Below, piece by piece: positions 43,057-51,948 of a stretch of 64,000 nt of DNA. The position numbers were made by a program, and so were the translations under genes. The stretch lies in the NCBI RefSeq assembly GCF_021233055.1, contig NZ_CP089538.1, positions 2,620,501-2,684,500 on the forward strand, written 5' to 3'. Under the pieces are notes generated by a model that was not told the DNA's origin, did not search any database, and worked only from the letters and a program-made list of their open reading frames with translations. This DNA comes from Spirosoma oryzicola (lineage in GTDB: Bacteria > Bacteroidota > Bacteroidia > Cytophagales > Spirosomataceae). Positions within the stretch are counted from its first letter, which is position 1, and the number at the start of each line of letters is the position of its first letter.

Positions 43057-43175
43057 CGTCAAGAAGCGGTGATTACCTACGGATTTAACCAACAGGTTAA
43101 GGTTTGACTACGACTGATATTAAACTTGTCGATATAAGCAATCAATTACCGAATCTTGACTTAATAAGTGTAAAT

Positions 43176-43215
43176 AAAAACTGCCCGGCTCAGCTTGAAG
43201 TCGGGCGGTTTTTTT
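43176..43215 (+). terminator. Strong terminator with 14-base conserved loop
   Basis: AAAAACTGCCCG (43176-43187) pairs with CGGGCGGTTTTTT (43202-43214), one G-U pair, with loop GCTCAGCTTGAAGT. The same loop, with a different stem, occurs at 49692-49725. Confidence 0.85.
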
Positions 43216-43300
43216 GTTGGGCTATGTCTTGCCAAGCGATGGACAGGGAGCGGCTTACTTAAAGTAAAACTTTACTTGTTGTGATAATGCTACCCAGCAG

Positions 43301-43336
43301 AACAAGCCCTTTTATAGTTGTAGAAGGGCTTGTTTT
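43301..43336 (+). terminator. Stem-loop before the T9SS protein gene
   Basis: AACAAGCCCTT (43301-43311) and AAGGGCTTGTT (43324-43334) form an 11-bp perfect stem with a 12-base loop, followed by TTTACC. It is a likely terminator or transcript-end hairpin in the 460-bp gap before 43521; no second gene is supported in this gap. Confidence 0.6.
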
Positions 43337-43520
43337 ACCGCCATTTGGGAGAAATGTTATGGTTTTTGGGCGATTTGTTATCGTCCGATGGCTTGGCTCT
43401 GGTCTACTTTTGTCTCGCAGCGCAAGCGGGTGCTGACCTGCATCAAGCGGTTGTATACCCTTACGTTTTACTAACTATTTTTTTGGCGGGCAGGATCACT
43501 AACCCCCTGCACCAACGCGT

Positions 43521-46091
43521 ATGAAAACACGATTTACTCGTAAAGCCCGGCGGCTAGCAGCTTGCTGGCAATGGGGACTAGCACTGCTTCTAGGCGGCAG
43601 TGTAGCCACAGGCGTTCAGGCCCAGAACTCCGGATCGGTGACCACCACCCAGAGCTTTTCCTATACCGGCCAGATCGAAACATGGATGGTACCGACGAGT
43701 GTTACCTCCTTAACCATTGAAGCGAAGGGGGCTGAAGGGGGGGACATTGTCAACTCGATAGTTTCGGCGGGCAAAGGCGCCATCGTGATGGCCCAGATAA
43801 TCGTTACGCCGGGTCAATCGCTGAGTATCCTAGTGGGTCAGCGCCTGGATGGGCGAGCTGCCGGGGGCGGTGGCTCGTTCGTGGTTGGTCCGGGTAGTCC
43901 AGGTAATCCTACCCCCCTAGTGATCGCCGGTGGCGGCGCGGGGGCGGCGGATCTCGATTCTCCGACCAAGCACGGCCGAACCACAAATGATGGTGGTGGT
44001 GGTGGTACTGCTGGTGGTAGTGGTGGTACTGCTGGTGGTGGTGGTAGTGGTGGTAGTGGTGGTGGTGGTGGTGGGCTCCTGGGTAATGGTACTGGTGATG
44101 GTGGTGGCAAAGCCTTTATCAACGGAGGAGATGGCGGCTCTAGTGCTAGTATAGGTAGTTTTGGTGGTGGTGGTAGTGGTAATGGTACTGGTGCTGGTGG
44201 TGGTGGTGGCTACTCTGGTGGTGGTGGTGGTGGCTTCTCTCGTGGTCGTGGTAGTAGTGGCGGGGGGGGCGGCTCGTTCACGGCGGGTACTCGGCTGTTT
44301 GAACGGAGTGGCGCTACCGATGGTAACTCGGGCGATGGCCTAGTTACCATCACTTATGTATCCCCTTGTACGCCCTTCACCGTCAACCTGCTCGATGATA
44401 GCCCCCTGACCTGCGTCAAGAAAAGCGTCACACTCACCACCACCCGCGGGCCTACCGGGGCAACCTATGCCTATAGCCCAGGCGCTCAGGCTAGCTCAAC
44501 CAGCAGTGCCACCGCTACAGTGACCAACTCGGGTCCCTATAGCGTCACGGTAACTGTACCCGGCGGCTGCTCGGCCACGGCCACGACGAACGTTACCAGT
44601 AACACCATTGCTCCAGCGGCACCCCTCATTGCTACCCAGTCGGGCGGGCCTTACCCAGCAAATGTGAGCAGTCTGACTATTTCTCAAAATACGGGCAACG
44701 TGATCCTGGCCGTTTCGGGTTGTCAGGACGGTACTATCAACTGGAACGGAGGCAACAGCCCCACGTTGGCGGTCTCAACGGCTAACCTGGGCACGCAAAG
44801 CTTTACGGCTACCTGCACCAGTACCCAGAACGGCTGCACCAGCTCCATCGGCACCGCCACGGTGACGGTCGTTGCGCCCACGCTCAAAGTACTTTCACGT
44901 GATCCTGATAATGGGCTCTTGAACACTAACACGCTCAAGCCCTATCTGTTGCTGCAAAATGCGGGCACTACGCCCATTCCCTACAACACCATCACCCTAC
45001 GCTATTGGCTGACGACCGAGGATAATGTCGGTCTGGTCTTCCAGAAGAACTACGTGCAGATTGGGCCAAACAACCTCAACCTGCGCTACGTACCACTGGC
45101 TACTCCCCGTCAGGGGGCCACGGGCTACATCGAGTATAGCTTCACTGCGGGGGCGGGCAGTCTGGCACCAAACGGCGATTCGGGACCGCTGGAAGTGCAG
45201 GCCAACAAGCAGGATTACAGTAACTTCTTCCAGGGCGACGACTATTCCTATAGCACCAACGGCAGTTATACGCTCAACCCCCGCATCACGGCCTACCAGA
45301 ACGGCACCATCTTCTATGGTCAGGAGCCTACTTCTGTCAACTCGCAGACGGCGGTGCAGGTCTATTCAGCGCCCAAAGAGGGAATCACTGCTTATCAGGT
45401 GCAGCCCCGGCTGGAACTACGCAACACGGGCAACGTAGCCCTGTCAGTCCCTGATTTTCGATTACGCTACTATTTTACCTCCGACAACAACCAACCAGCC
45501 AACGTCTATGTCGATTATGCCGACATCGGCGCGGCCAACGTGCGAGCCCGGGTGATCAAGTTACCCGCGCCAGTCGGCGGAGCTGACAGCTACGTCGAGT
45601 TGCGCTTTACCGGTGGCCCCCTGACGCTCAATCCAGGCAGTAGCTTAGGAGCCATCGATCTACGGATTGTGCGATCAGACAACGGGCTTTTTGATCAAAG
45701 CAACGACTACTCCTATGCGCCTAACTACAGCGGTCTGGGGCTGAACAATCGCATCACGGTGCTGCTCAACAACCGGCTTATATTTGGCACTCCTCCAACG
45801 GGTGCACCGGCCCGGGTAGGGTCTGATGAGCGGGTCGGGTCGTTGTCGGTGAAGGTGCTGGGTAACCCCGTAGTCGGTCAAACAGCCGAGGTCGAGATAA
45901 GCGGTGTGAGTGGTCAGGATGTACAGCTGAAGCTAGTCGATCTGCAGGGTAAAACGCTGCACGGTCAGAGTATCAAGCAGGCTGGTTTAGTGGAACGGAT
46001 CAGTTTACCAGTGGGTAACGCCCAGGGCATTCTCTTACTGGATGTGAGCACAGCAACCCAGCGTCAGCAGGTCAAGCTGTTGCGGCCCTAG
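43521..46091 (+). CDS. Secreted glycine-rich protein with two CBM3 domains and T9SS C-terminal domain
   Basis: 856 residues. A signal peptide (about 1-35, ending VQA-Q) is followed by a beta-rich start and a glycine-rich tract (about 157-257) encoded by GGT repeats. An Ig-like module (about 283-365) and two CBM3-type cellulose-binding modules follow: the first about 452-600 (LKVLSRDPDNG, TLRYWLTTED, GYIEYSFTAGAGSLAPNGDSG), the second about 621-757. Residues about 775-856 are a T9SS sorting domain (KVLGNPVVGQ... LKLVDLQGKTLHGQS). The protein should pass the outer membrane by the type IX system and stay at the cell surface or be released, binding polysaccharides. No catalytic domain is seen. 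It is a paralogue of the next large gene. Confidence 0.88.
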   Translation: MKTRFTRKARRLAACWQWGLALLLGGSVATGVQAQNSGSVTTTQSFSYTGQIETWMVPTSVTSLTIEAKGAEGGDIVNSIVSAGKGAIVMAQIIVTPGQSLSILVGQRLDGRAAGGGGSFVVGPGSPGNPTPLVIAGGGAGAADLDSPTKHGRTTNDGGGGGTAGGSGGTAGGGGSGGSGGGGGGLLGNGTGDGGGKAFINGGDGGSSASIGSFGGGGSGNGTGAGGGGGYSGGGGGGFSRGRGSSGGGGGSFTAGTRLFERSGATDGNSGDGLVTITYVSPCTPFTVNLLDDSPLTCVKKSVTLTTTRGPTGATYAYSPGAQASSTSSATATVTNSGPYSVTVTVPGGCSATATTNVTSNTIAPAAPLIATQSGGPYPANVSSLTISQNTGNVILAVSGCQDGTINWNGGNSPTLAVSTANLGTQSFTATCTSTQNGCTSSIGTATVTVVAPTLKVLSRDPDNGLLNTNTLKPYLLLQNAGTTPIPYNTITLRYWLTTEDNVGLVFQKNYVQIGPNNLNLRYVPLATPRQGATGYIEYSFTAGAGSLAPNGDSGPLEVQANKQDYSNFFQGDDYSYSTNGSYTLNPRITAYQNGTIFYGQEPTSVNSQTAVQVYSAPKEGITAYQVQPRLELRNTGNVALSVPDFRLRYYFTSDNNQPANVYVDYADIGAANVRARVIKLPAPVGGADSYVELRFTGGPLTLNPGSSLGAIDLRIVRSDNGLFDQSNDYSYAPNYSGLGLNNRITVLLNNRLIFGTPPTGAPARVGSDERVGSLSVKVLGNPVVGQTAEVEISGVSGQDVQLKLVDLQGKTLHGQSIKQAGLVERISLPVGNAQGILLLDVSTATQRQQVKLLRP
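43990..44275 (+). repeat. GGT/GGC trinucleotide tract coding for poly-Gly/Ser
   Basis: The sequence is a dense run of GGT and GGC codons (many GGTGGTGGTGGT units) interspersed with AGT, ACT and GCT. It gives rise to long artefactual open frames on the other strand and in other frames. Such runs may vary in length by slippage in steps of three, keeping the frame. Confidence 0.85.
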
Positions 46092-46112
46092 GATAGTCAA
46101 AAAACTAGTCCA

Positions 46113-46153
46113 TAAGAAGCCCGGCTAGTCTCCCCGCTGCCGGGCTTCTTATA
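46113..46153. terminator. Strong 14-bp hairpin after the first CBM3 protein
   Basis: ATAAGAAGCCCGGC (46113-46126) and GCCGGGCTTCTTAT (46140-46153) are perfect reverse complements with a 13-base loop. It ends the transcript of the 856-residue gene. Confidence 0.85.
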
Positions 46154-46638
46154 GGTATAAAACCCGTAAAGCCACAATCGTCACACAAACGGTAATTATT
46201 GGCTAGACAAGCCTAGACGTGATTTTAGGAATAGGCCTGTCATTAAGCTAGAGGTTGGGGCTGTGTCATTTATTGGCTCTGGTGGGCTGAATTTTATGAT
46301 TAATAAGGCGTATTGACCCGTATTTGTTACAATTCGGATAGTGTTTGGGCGATTTTGGATAGTTGCACCCCTAGCCTCGGTTTATCTTTGCTGCCGCTTC
46401 CCAGGACATTTGTTGATTCATATGTACAGGAATTAATGATTGATAAGGCGTAGCTAATGAGGTCACGTTCAGCTAAAACAGCCTCATTTTCGTTACTGTA
46501 TATATGTAAATACTAGTATATTTGTATGTGTACGAGACGCCATTTTTTTAACCCTTTGGCGTAAAAGTATGTGAGTAAAATCTATAGGTTCTATCAATCA
46601 AATCAATTTAGTAATAGTCAAGACAACCAAGTACGTTT
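46154..46638. other. Long 5' region of the second CBM3 gene with candidate -7 box
   Basis: No open frame with coding character. TATATTTG at 46517-46524 fits the Bacteroidota -7 element, but no TTG lies 19 bases upstream (only TTACTG), so it is a weak candidate. It would leave a leader of over 100 bases before 46639. Confidence 0.4.
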
Positions 46639-49560
46639 ATGAGAAAAATTTCTACGTCTTATCTTTTTGCCAATCTGTGTCTGCTCATTAGTGGACTGGC
46701 ATTAACCTTTTCCGCATACGCGCAGACTAATTATCCTGAAGGCAACGATTTTCCGGGCATTGCGGGCGCACCCATTTATACACTAAATCAGGCGGGCGAC
46801 TATACCTTCTCGGGTACGGTTCAAACGCCAAATGACCAGCAGGATGCATTCAAGGTAGTTATACCAGTTGGCTTTAAGGTAACGAAAGCGGTCCTTCAGG
46901 CTTCTGGAGGGAACAGTCAGCAACAGCCAACCGGCTTTATTTCCTTTGCCGACAGCTACCCCGGCTACTCGGCGGCTACTTTTTCAAACAGCAGTGGCGT
47001 AAACGCCACCCGCACGGGGGACTTGGGACCCAATTCCGAGAGTAATCCCTACATTGGTCTTGCTTCAGTTGATTACAGTGTTGGAACAAGCTGGTCAATT
47101 CGGGTTACGGTAGTATCAACAGGTGGAGGAAGTACCTGTACCAATCCAACCCTACCCACTATTACCACCACACGAACCGCAATCTGTGCCGGAACCACCA
47201 CCACCTTATCTATCCAGAGCGGAAGCTTAAACGACGCGACCAATTGGAAATGGTACGAGGGGAGCTGCGGAGGTACGCCGGTCGGTACTGGTTCGTCCAT
47301 ACAAGTGAGCCCTGGATCAACCACGACTTACTATGTACGGGGCGAAGGGGGCTGTGTAACCCCTGGTGCGTGCGCATCGCAACAAATCACAGTCAGTGCA
47401 CCCTTCTTTGTTAGCCTGTCTAATAATGGCCCATTGACCTGTGCAAAGCAAAGCGTGTTGCTGTCCACGACCAACGCCCCTTCTGGCGCTAGCTATACCT
47501 ACAGCAATGGAGCAGTCGCCAGCTCGGCCAGCAGTGCGACCGCCACGGTCGCCAACTCAGGGCTCTACAGTGTGACCGTTACCGTGCCCGGCGGCTGTTC
47601 CGCCACCGCCCAAACGAACGTGACCAGCAATACCGCCGTGCCCAGCGTAAGCATCATTCCGGCTTCCCAGACCATCTGCCAGGGCCAAACGGCGAGCTTT
47701 ACGGCCCAGGGCGCTGATGCGTATCGCTGGAGTACAGGGGCAACGACCGCCAGCATCTCGGCCAACGTGGCTGGTAGCTACTCGGTGACGGGTACGGCCG
47801 GCAATGGCTGCTCGGCTACCGCCACGGCGACTTTAACGGTCAATGAAAAACCGCTGGCTCCCAGTGCTAACAATGTCAGCGTTTGTCAGAAAAGCACACC
47901 GGTTTCCCTGGTAGGAAGTGTCACCCAAGGCTCGAACCTGCGTTGGTACATCGCTTCTACGGGCGGCACAGGTTCGAGCGTAGCGCCAACTCCGCCAACC
48001 AACACCGTCGGATCGACGACCTATTACGTGAGTCAGGTCAACAGTAGCGGTTGTGAGAGTGATCGCACCCCTATTACCGTCACCGTAACCCCCTTGCCGA
48101 ATCCTTCGATCGTAGGGCTAGCGGACAGCTACTGCCAGGGGACAACAGCGGTGACGCTACTGGGTTCACCCTCGGGTGGGGTTTTTAAGGTTGATGGCAG
48201 TACCGCTACGGTATTTAACCCCGCTAGTCTGTCTGTAGGGCAGCACACGGTGGTATATTCCTACACTAACAGCAGCGGCTGTAGCAACACGGCTTCGCAG
48301 AACGTCACCATCAATGCCTTGCCCGTCGTCTCGATAACAGGTCTGGCCAGCGCTTACTGCCAGGACGCCACCGCAGTCCCACTAGTTCCGCTGGGCTCGC
48401 CCGAAGGCGGTAGCTTTACTATCGATGCTTCGGCGGCCACGGTTTTCAATCCCGCCACGCTGGCGGTAGGTTCCCATACCGTGACCTACTCCTACACCGA
48501 TGGCAACAGCTGCACCAATACCGTTACCCAGAACGTTACCGTCAAGGAAGTGCCCGCCACGCCCGTGCTGGTCACCCAGGCGGGCAACTCCTACCCGGCA
48601 GGCGTGAGTAACCTGACCATCAGCCAGAACGTGGGCTCGGTAATCCTGAGCGTCTCGGGTTGCTCGGGCGGCACCATCAACTGGAGCGGGGGCAGCGCCA
48701 CCACGCTGGCCGTCTCGACCAGCAGCCAGGGTACCCAGTCCTTCACCGCCACCTGTACTCGCAACGGCTGCACCAGTCCTACCACGACGGCTACGGTCAC
48801 GGTAGTCGCGCCAACGCTCAAAGTGCTTTCGCGCGATCCTGACAACGGCCAGCTGGGCAACAACACCATAAAGCCTTACCTGATCCTGCAAAACGCGGGT
48901 ACCACACCGATCGCCTACAGCACCATCACACTTCGCTACTGGCTGACCACCGAGAATAATATTCCCCTACTGTTCCAGAAGAACTACGTCCAGATCGGTC
49001 AGGGCAACCTCAACCTGCGCTATGTACCACTCGATCCGGCTCGTCAGGGGGCTACGGGTTATATCGAGTACAGCTTTAGTGCGGGAGCGGGCAGTCTGGC
49101 CCCCAACGGCGATTCAGGTCCGCTGGAAGTACAGGCTAATAAGCAAGACTATAGCAGCTTTTTCCAGCCCGATGACTACTCCTACATCAATAATAGCAGC
49201 TTCACGCTTAACCCCCGCATCACGGCTTACCAGAACGGAGTAATCTTCTACGGCGTTGAGCCTACGGGCACGGGCAGTAGCCGCGAAGCAGCGCCGGAAG
49301 CGGGCTCGCTGCTCGTGGTAAAGGTGTTGGGTAACCCAGTGGTCGGTCAATCAGCGGAGGTCGAGATCAGTGGTGTGAGTGGTCAGGCCGTACAACTCAA
49401 GCTAGTAGATTTGCAAGGTAAAACGGTGCACGGTCAGAGCATCAAGGAGGCTGGCTCTGTTGAGCGGGTCAGCTTACCAGTAGGTAACGCTCAGGGTATA
49501 CTGCTACTCGATGTGAGTACGGCGACCCAGCGCCAGCAGATCAAGCTGTTGCGGCCCTAA
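46639..49560 (+). CDS. Secreted multi-Ig protein with one CBM3 domain and T9SS C-terminal domain
   Basis: 973 residues. A signal peptide (about 1-30, LFANLCLLISGLALTFSAYA) leads to an N-terminal beta domain (about 31-160), then several Ig/SprB-like modules with SATATVxNSGxYSVTVTVPGG in the middle (about 255-340) and repeated GLASAYCQ/GLADSYCQ units (about 495-640). A CBM3 module lies at about 724-870 (LKVLSRDPDNGQ, TLRYWLTTENN) and a T9SS sorting domain at about 892-973 that is nearly identical to the one in the preceding gene. It should be a surface or released adhesin for polysaccharide, exported by the type IX system. The preceding paralogue ends 548 bp upstream, so they probably arose by duplication. 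Confidence 0.87.
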   Translation: MRKISTSYLFANLCLLISGLALTFSAYAQTNYPEGNDFPGIAGAPIYTLNQAGDYTFSGTVQTPNDQQDAFKVVIPVGFKVTKAVLQASGGNSQQQPTGFISFADSYPGYSAATFSNSSGVNATRTGDLGPNSESNPYIGLASVDYSVGTSWSIRVTVVSTGGGSTCTNPTLPTITTTRTAICAGTTTTLSIQSGSLNDATNWKWYEGSCGGTPVGTGSSIQVSPGSTTTYYVRGEGGCVTPGACASQQITVSAPFFVSLSNNGPLTCAKQSVLLSTTNAPSGASYTYSNGAVASSASSATATVANSGLYSVTVTVPGGCSATAQTNVTSNTAVPSVSIIPASQTICQGQTASFTAQGADAYRWSTGATTASISANVAGSYSVTGTAGNGCSATATATLTVNEKPLAPSANNVSVCQKSTPVSLVGSVTQGSNLRWYIASTGGTGSSVAPTPPTNTVGSTTYYVSQVNSSGCESDRTPITVTVTPLPNPSIVGLADSYCQGTTAVTLLGSPSGGVFKVDGSTATVFNPASLSVGQHTVVYSYTNSSGCSNTASQNVTINALPVVSITGLASAYCQDATAVPLVPLGSPEGGSFTIDASAATVFNPATLAVGSHTVTYSYTDGNSCTNTVTQNVTVKEVPATPVLVTQAGNSYPAGVSNLTISQNVGSVILSVSGCSGGTINWSGGSATTLAVSTSSQGTQSFTATCTRNGCTSPTTTATVTVVAPTLKVLSRDPDNGQLGNNTIKPYLILQNAGTTPIAYSTITLRYWLTTENNIPLLFQKNYVQIGQGNLNLRYVPLDPARQGATGYIEYSFSAGAGSLAPNGDSGPLEVQANKQDYSSFFQPDDYSYINNSSFTLNPRITAYQNGVIFYGVEPTGTGSSREAAPEAGSLLVVKVLGNPVVGQSAEVEISGVSGQAVQLKLVDLQGKTVHGQSIKEAGSVERVSLPVGNAQGILLLDVSTATQRQQIKLLRP

Positions 49561-49583
49561 TCAATTTACGAGTAACGAAATGC

Positions 49584-49615
49584 AAAAGCCCGGATCAGCG
49601 ACGATCCGGGCTTTT
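49584..49615. terminator. Bidirectional terminator after the second CBM3 gene
   Basis: AAAAGCCCGGATC (49584-49596) and GATCCGGGCTTTT (49603-49615) form a perfect 13-bp stem with a six-base loop and A/T flanks on both sides. Confidence 0.9.
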
Positions 49616-49691
49616 CATAGCTTACGAAATAGCAAACAGTAGAAATCTTCTGTCATTGAGCCTTGATTGTGGCTCATGGTGTGGATAGTTC

Positions 49692-49725
49692 AAACCGCTC
49701 AGCTCAGCTTGAAGTTGAGTGGTTT
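49692..49725 (+). terminator. Stem-loop with the same 14-base loop as 43176-43215
   Basis: AAACCGCTCA pairs with TGAGTGGTTT (one G-U pair) around the loop GCTCAGCTTGAAGT, which is identical to the one at 43188-43201 while the stem bases differ. The tail TTTTG is weak. It seems to be the same terminator family with compensatory stem changes. Confidence 0.65.
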
Positions 49726-49834
49726 TGTACCAGGAAATAGTATACTCGCAGCATGGTTAAAAGCTGGCGATTTTCGTTCGCTACATTACCCGGTCATTTT
49801 GACAACCTAATCAGTTCACCATTTATCTGTACAT

Positions 49835-49862
49835 CAAAAAAGCCTCCGGGTGTCGGGGGCTT
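49835..49862 (-). terminator. Terminator for the minus-strand gene remnant
   Basis: On the minus strand AAGCCCCCG-ACACC-CGGAGGCTT forms a stem with one G-U pair, followed by TTTTTTG. It lies just after the stop of the open frame at 49873. Confidence 0.7.
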
Positions 49863-49872
49863 TCTTACTTTT

Positions 49873-50100
49873 TTAGGATGAGACTGCCAAATCAACTGTC
49901 ACTCGTCGACTGGGCTTTCCGGAGCTGATCAACCTTTGAAACCGAGATTCGATCGCTTGCCGGACCTGGGACTCGGTCAGTCGAATTGGACGTGGCTCCA
50001 GGTAGGGGAGAGATAGGGCCGCAGGGGGGCTAGTACTGGTTGGTGTTCGGCTTTGCGAAAAGGCTGTGGTTTTAGTGGCAATTAAAACCGAAAAACAAGT
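49873..50100 (-). pseudogene. C-terminal remnant of an unknown gene
   Basis: A frame open for at least 70 codons ends at TAA (49873-49875). It reads LPYLEPRPIRLTESQVRQAIESRFQ (split here as EPRPIRLTESQVRQAIESR) and ...SSGKPSRRVTVDLAVSS, which looks like real protein, and it is followed by its own terminator. No ATG or other good start was found before the porin-like gene's end, so the 5' part is missing. It could be the tail of a lost gene. Confidence 0.35.
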
Positions 50101-50105
50101 ATTCT

Positions 50106-50726
50106 TTATTGCCCAAAAAATAAGTCAAAGCCAATACCCAGTGAAAATGATTTCGATGTGTCTGTGTAGGTGCCTGGAGTGGGTTGATCCGCTTCGTAGG
50201 TACTCCGATAGCTATTGTAATTCAGGCCTGCGTTCAACGCTACGTTGCGAGTTACAAAATAGGCTACCCCAAGTGTAGGCACAATCAGGGAGTAGTGAGA
50301 ACTGTTTTTAACCGTCTCTCTAGCGGAAGAAGTTTGTTTTGTGTTGGTAAGACTATAGGTATAGGACAGCCCAATATAGGGTTTAACCTTTGCCGACCCA
50401 ACATAGTAGCGCACGAAGGGGCCTAGTCCGTAAGAGGTTGCGATGCTTTTTGCTGGTACAGGGGAAGTCCCATTTGAATTATACTCTGGATAGCGAACGG
50501 AAGCGTAGCTCAGCGGTACTCTTGCTCCAACGAGTAGGCCGTTGGCTACAAAATAACCAGCAGAAGGCGATAGACTAGCCGAAAAATTTCGCTGTCCGTA
50601 TTGACCGGAATACGTGAAATCGCCAATTTGGGTGCCAGCCATCCAGCGACCTTTTTCAGTTTGTGCCTGAGCGGATGAAATGAGAACGCCCATCCATACG
50701 AATAACAATAACGCTACCTTTTTCAT
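50106..50726 (-). CDS. Outer-membrane beta-barrel protein (OMP_b-brl-like)
   Basis: 206 residues with a signal peptide (KKVALLLFVWMGVLISSAQAQ) and then many amphipathic beta strands (SLSPSAGYFVANGLLVGARV, KVKPYIGLSYTYSL, VALNAGLNYNSYRS). The last residues are FDLFFGQ, near the terminal aromatic typical of barrel proteins. About eight strands can be drawn. It resembles the small outer-membrane barrels common in Bacteroidota. Channel or adhesion function is not evident. Confidence 0.8.
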   Translation of the reverse strand: MKKVALLLFVWMGVLISSAQAQTEKGRWMAGTQIGDFTYSGQYGQRNFSASLSPSAGYFVANGLLVGARVPLSYASVRYPEYNSNGTSPVPAKSIATSYGLGPFVRYYVGSAKVKPYIGLSYTYSLTNTKQTSSARETVKNSSHYSLIVPTLGVAYFVTRNVALNAGLNYNSYRSTYEADQPTPGTYTDTSKSFSLGIGFDLFFGQ

Positions 50727-50854
50727 ACAATGCGTGGATTAAATAACTGTATTATATACTATGACAAGTAAAATGGTTATTTAAAACAAATCTACTACTC
50801 CTTTAAGAATTTTTATGATAAGTTACGCCGCTAAAAGCCGTTGCAGCTCACTGG

Positions 50855-50971
50855 TCAAATGCGGTTTACTTCGGTGGGTGAGCTGCTCAGCTTGTCTTTA
50901 TGAGCCGGGTCTTCGGCGTAGTGCTTAATGGTCCATCTGCGAAACGCTCGTTTAGCAGTCAGTGCAGACAT
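50855..50971 (-). CDS. Very small ORF in the 476-bp gap (doubtful)
   Basis: 38 residues from the ATG at 50971 to TGA at 50855: SALTAKRAFRRWTIKHYAED, then PAHKDKLSSSPTEVNRI. It is basic and might be a remnant of a DNA-binding or transposase-type gene. The other parts of the 50727-51202 gap show no coding character. Low confidence. Confidence 0.2.
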   Translation of the reverse strand: MSALTAKRAFRRWTIKHYAEDPAHKDKLSSSPTEVNRI

Positions 50972-51202
50972 CGAATTCTCAGGCTTGATCGTCAACCTGC
51001 ATCATTTGTGCACCGTTGGACTAATCACTCAGCCCGTCTGCTCGTCATTGGTGCAGGGTGTTCCGTCACACTCTAGGTGTCGAGCAGATGCTAGCCAAGC
51101 ATACACTTTATGGCGAGACGGTACGATATAACCGCTTGCTAAAGAGATTCATATGAGCCACCTCTTTGGGATTACCTTGCCGGAAACGTAATCGATAATT
51201 GC

Positions 51203-51601
51203 ATGGCCTTTACCCAAATTGAAATCGAAAGCTATACCGTTGCGGTATACCGGGATTCAAGTACCCGTTTTGAAATTAAGCTGACCAGCAAAGCGCTTCA
51301 GCACGGCATCCGCTATCAGGCCCGGCTCCTGTTTGAAGATCCTGTCTCCAAGAATAAAGGGTACATTCAAAATGTGGATGGGCTTAATTTCGACCCCAGA
51401 ACCTTGTTCGTCAACTATGATATGGCGGCCTTTGTAGGTTTCTATCAGGTGCTTAGTACCGAAAGCCCCGTTTTTTATTTTATTGCCTACGAGGATAAAG
51501 TGACGAACAACACAAGCGTAGCTCCGTTAAACAGCCGTCTGATTATTCAGACCCAACTCAAAACTAATTCTGAAGTGCCCGGCGATTTTGAGAATAAATA
51601 A
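51203..51601 (+). CDS. Unknown conserved-looking small protein
   Basis: 132 residues, no signal peptide, with a beta-rich pattern (IEIESYTVAVYRDSSTRFEI, YFIAYEDKVTNNTSV) and balanced composition. No family is recognised. A 22-bp perfect terminator follows. It stands alone in a region of mostly non-coding sequence upstream. Confidence 0.65.
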   Translation: MAFTQIEIESYTVAVYRDSSTRFEIKLTSKALQHGIRYQARLLFEDPVSKNKGYIQNVDGLNFDPRTLFVNYDMAAFVGFYQVLSTESPVFYFIAYEDKVTNNTSVAPLNSRLIIQTQLKTNSEVPGDFENK

Positions 51602-51626
51602 GCTGCTGTTGCCGCGCAAACTTTGG

Positions 51627-51689
51627 CTTCTGATTGTCTCACGTTGAAACGAAATACGATTCAACGTGAGACAATCAGAAGTTTTTTTT
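51627..51689 (+). terminator. Very long 22-bp perfect terminator stem
   Basis: CTTCTGATTGTCTCACGTTGAA without the last two bases is 20 long; the full 22-base stem at 51627-51648 pairs perfectly with 51660-51681, with an 11-base loop, followed by TTTTTTTT. Confidence 0.93.
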
Positions 51690-51948
51690 ACTCCAGCTTT
51701 TCGGAGCTTTCTATAACCGAACTTGACACCTCTTTTCAAATTAGCCCGCGGGCTATGACCGAGGCTGCCTTTCGTAATGACTATCGGAAAGCAGAATGGT
51801 AAATGAATCGCTCTTCAGTCAGTAACGGCTTGCCAAACCTCAGTTCTATCGCTTCTAGATTTAACAGACACACTAAATTTTTAAGGTATCTTTAGCAGAG
51901 GTGTAACAAATAGACCGGTCATGTATCAAAAGGTAAAAAACTGCTATC

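Noticed and set aside
43330..43524. 64-codon frame before the first T9SS protein
   Set aside because: It lies in a region with terminator hairpins, has no good composition, and overlaps the start of the real gene.
43838..44343. Long open frames opposite to or shifted from the glycine-rich region (Pro-rich minus frame, Val-rich plus frame)
   Set aside because: They are by-products of the GGT/GGC repeat, which lacks stop codons in several frames. The frame of the 856-residue protein has the signal peptide and domains.
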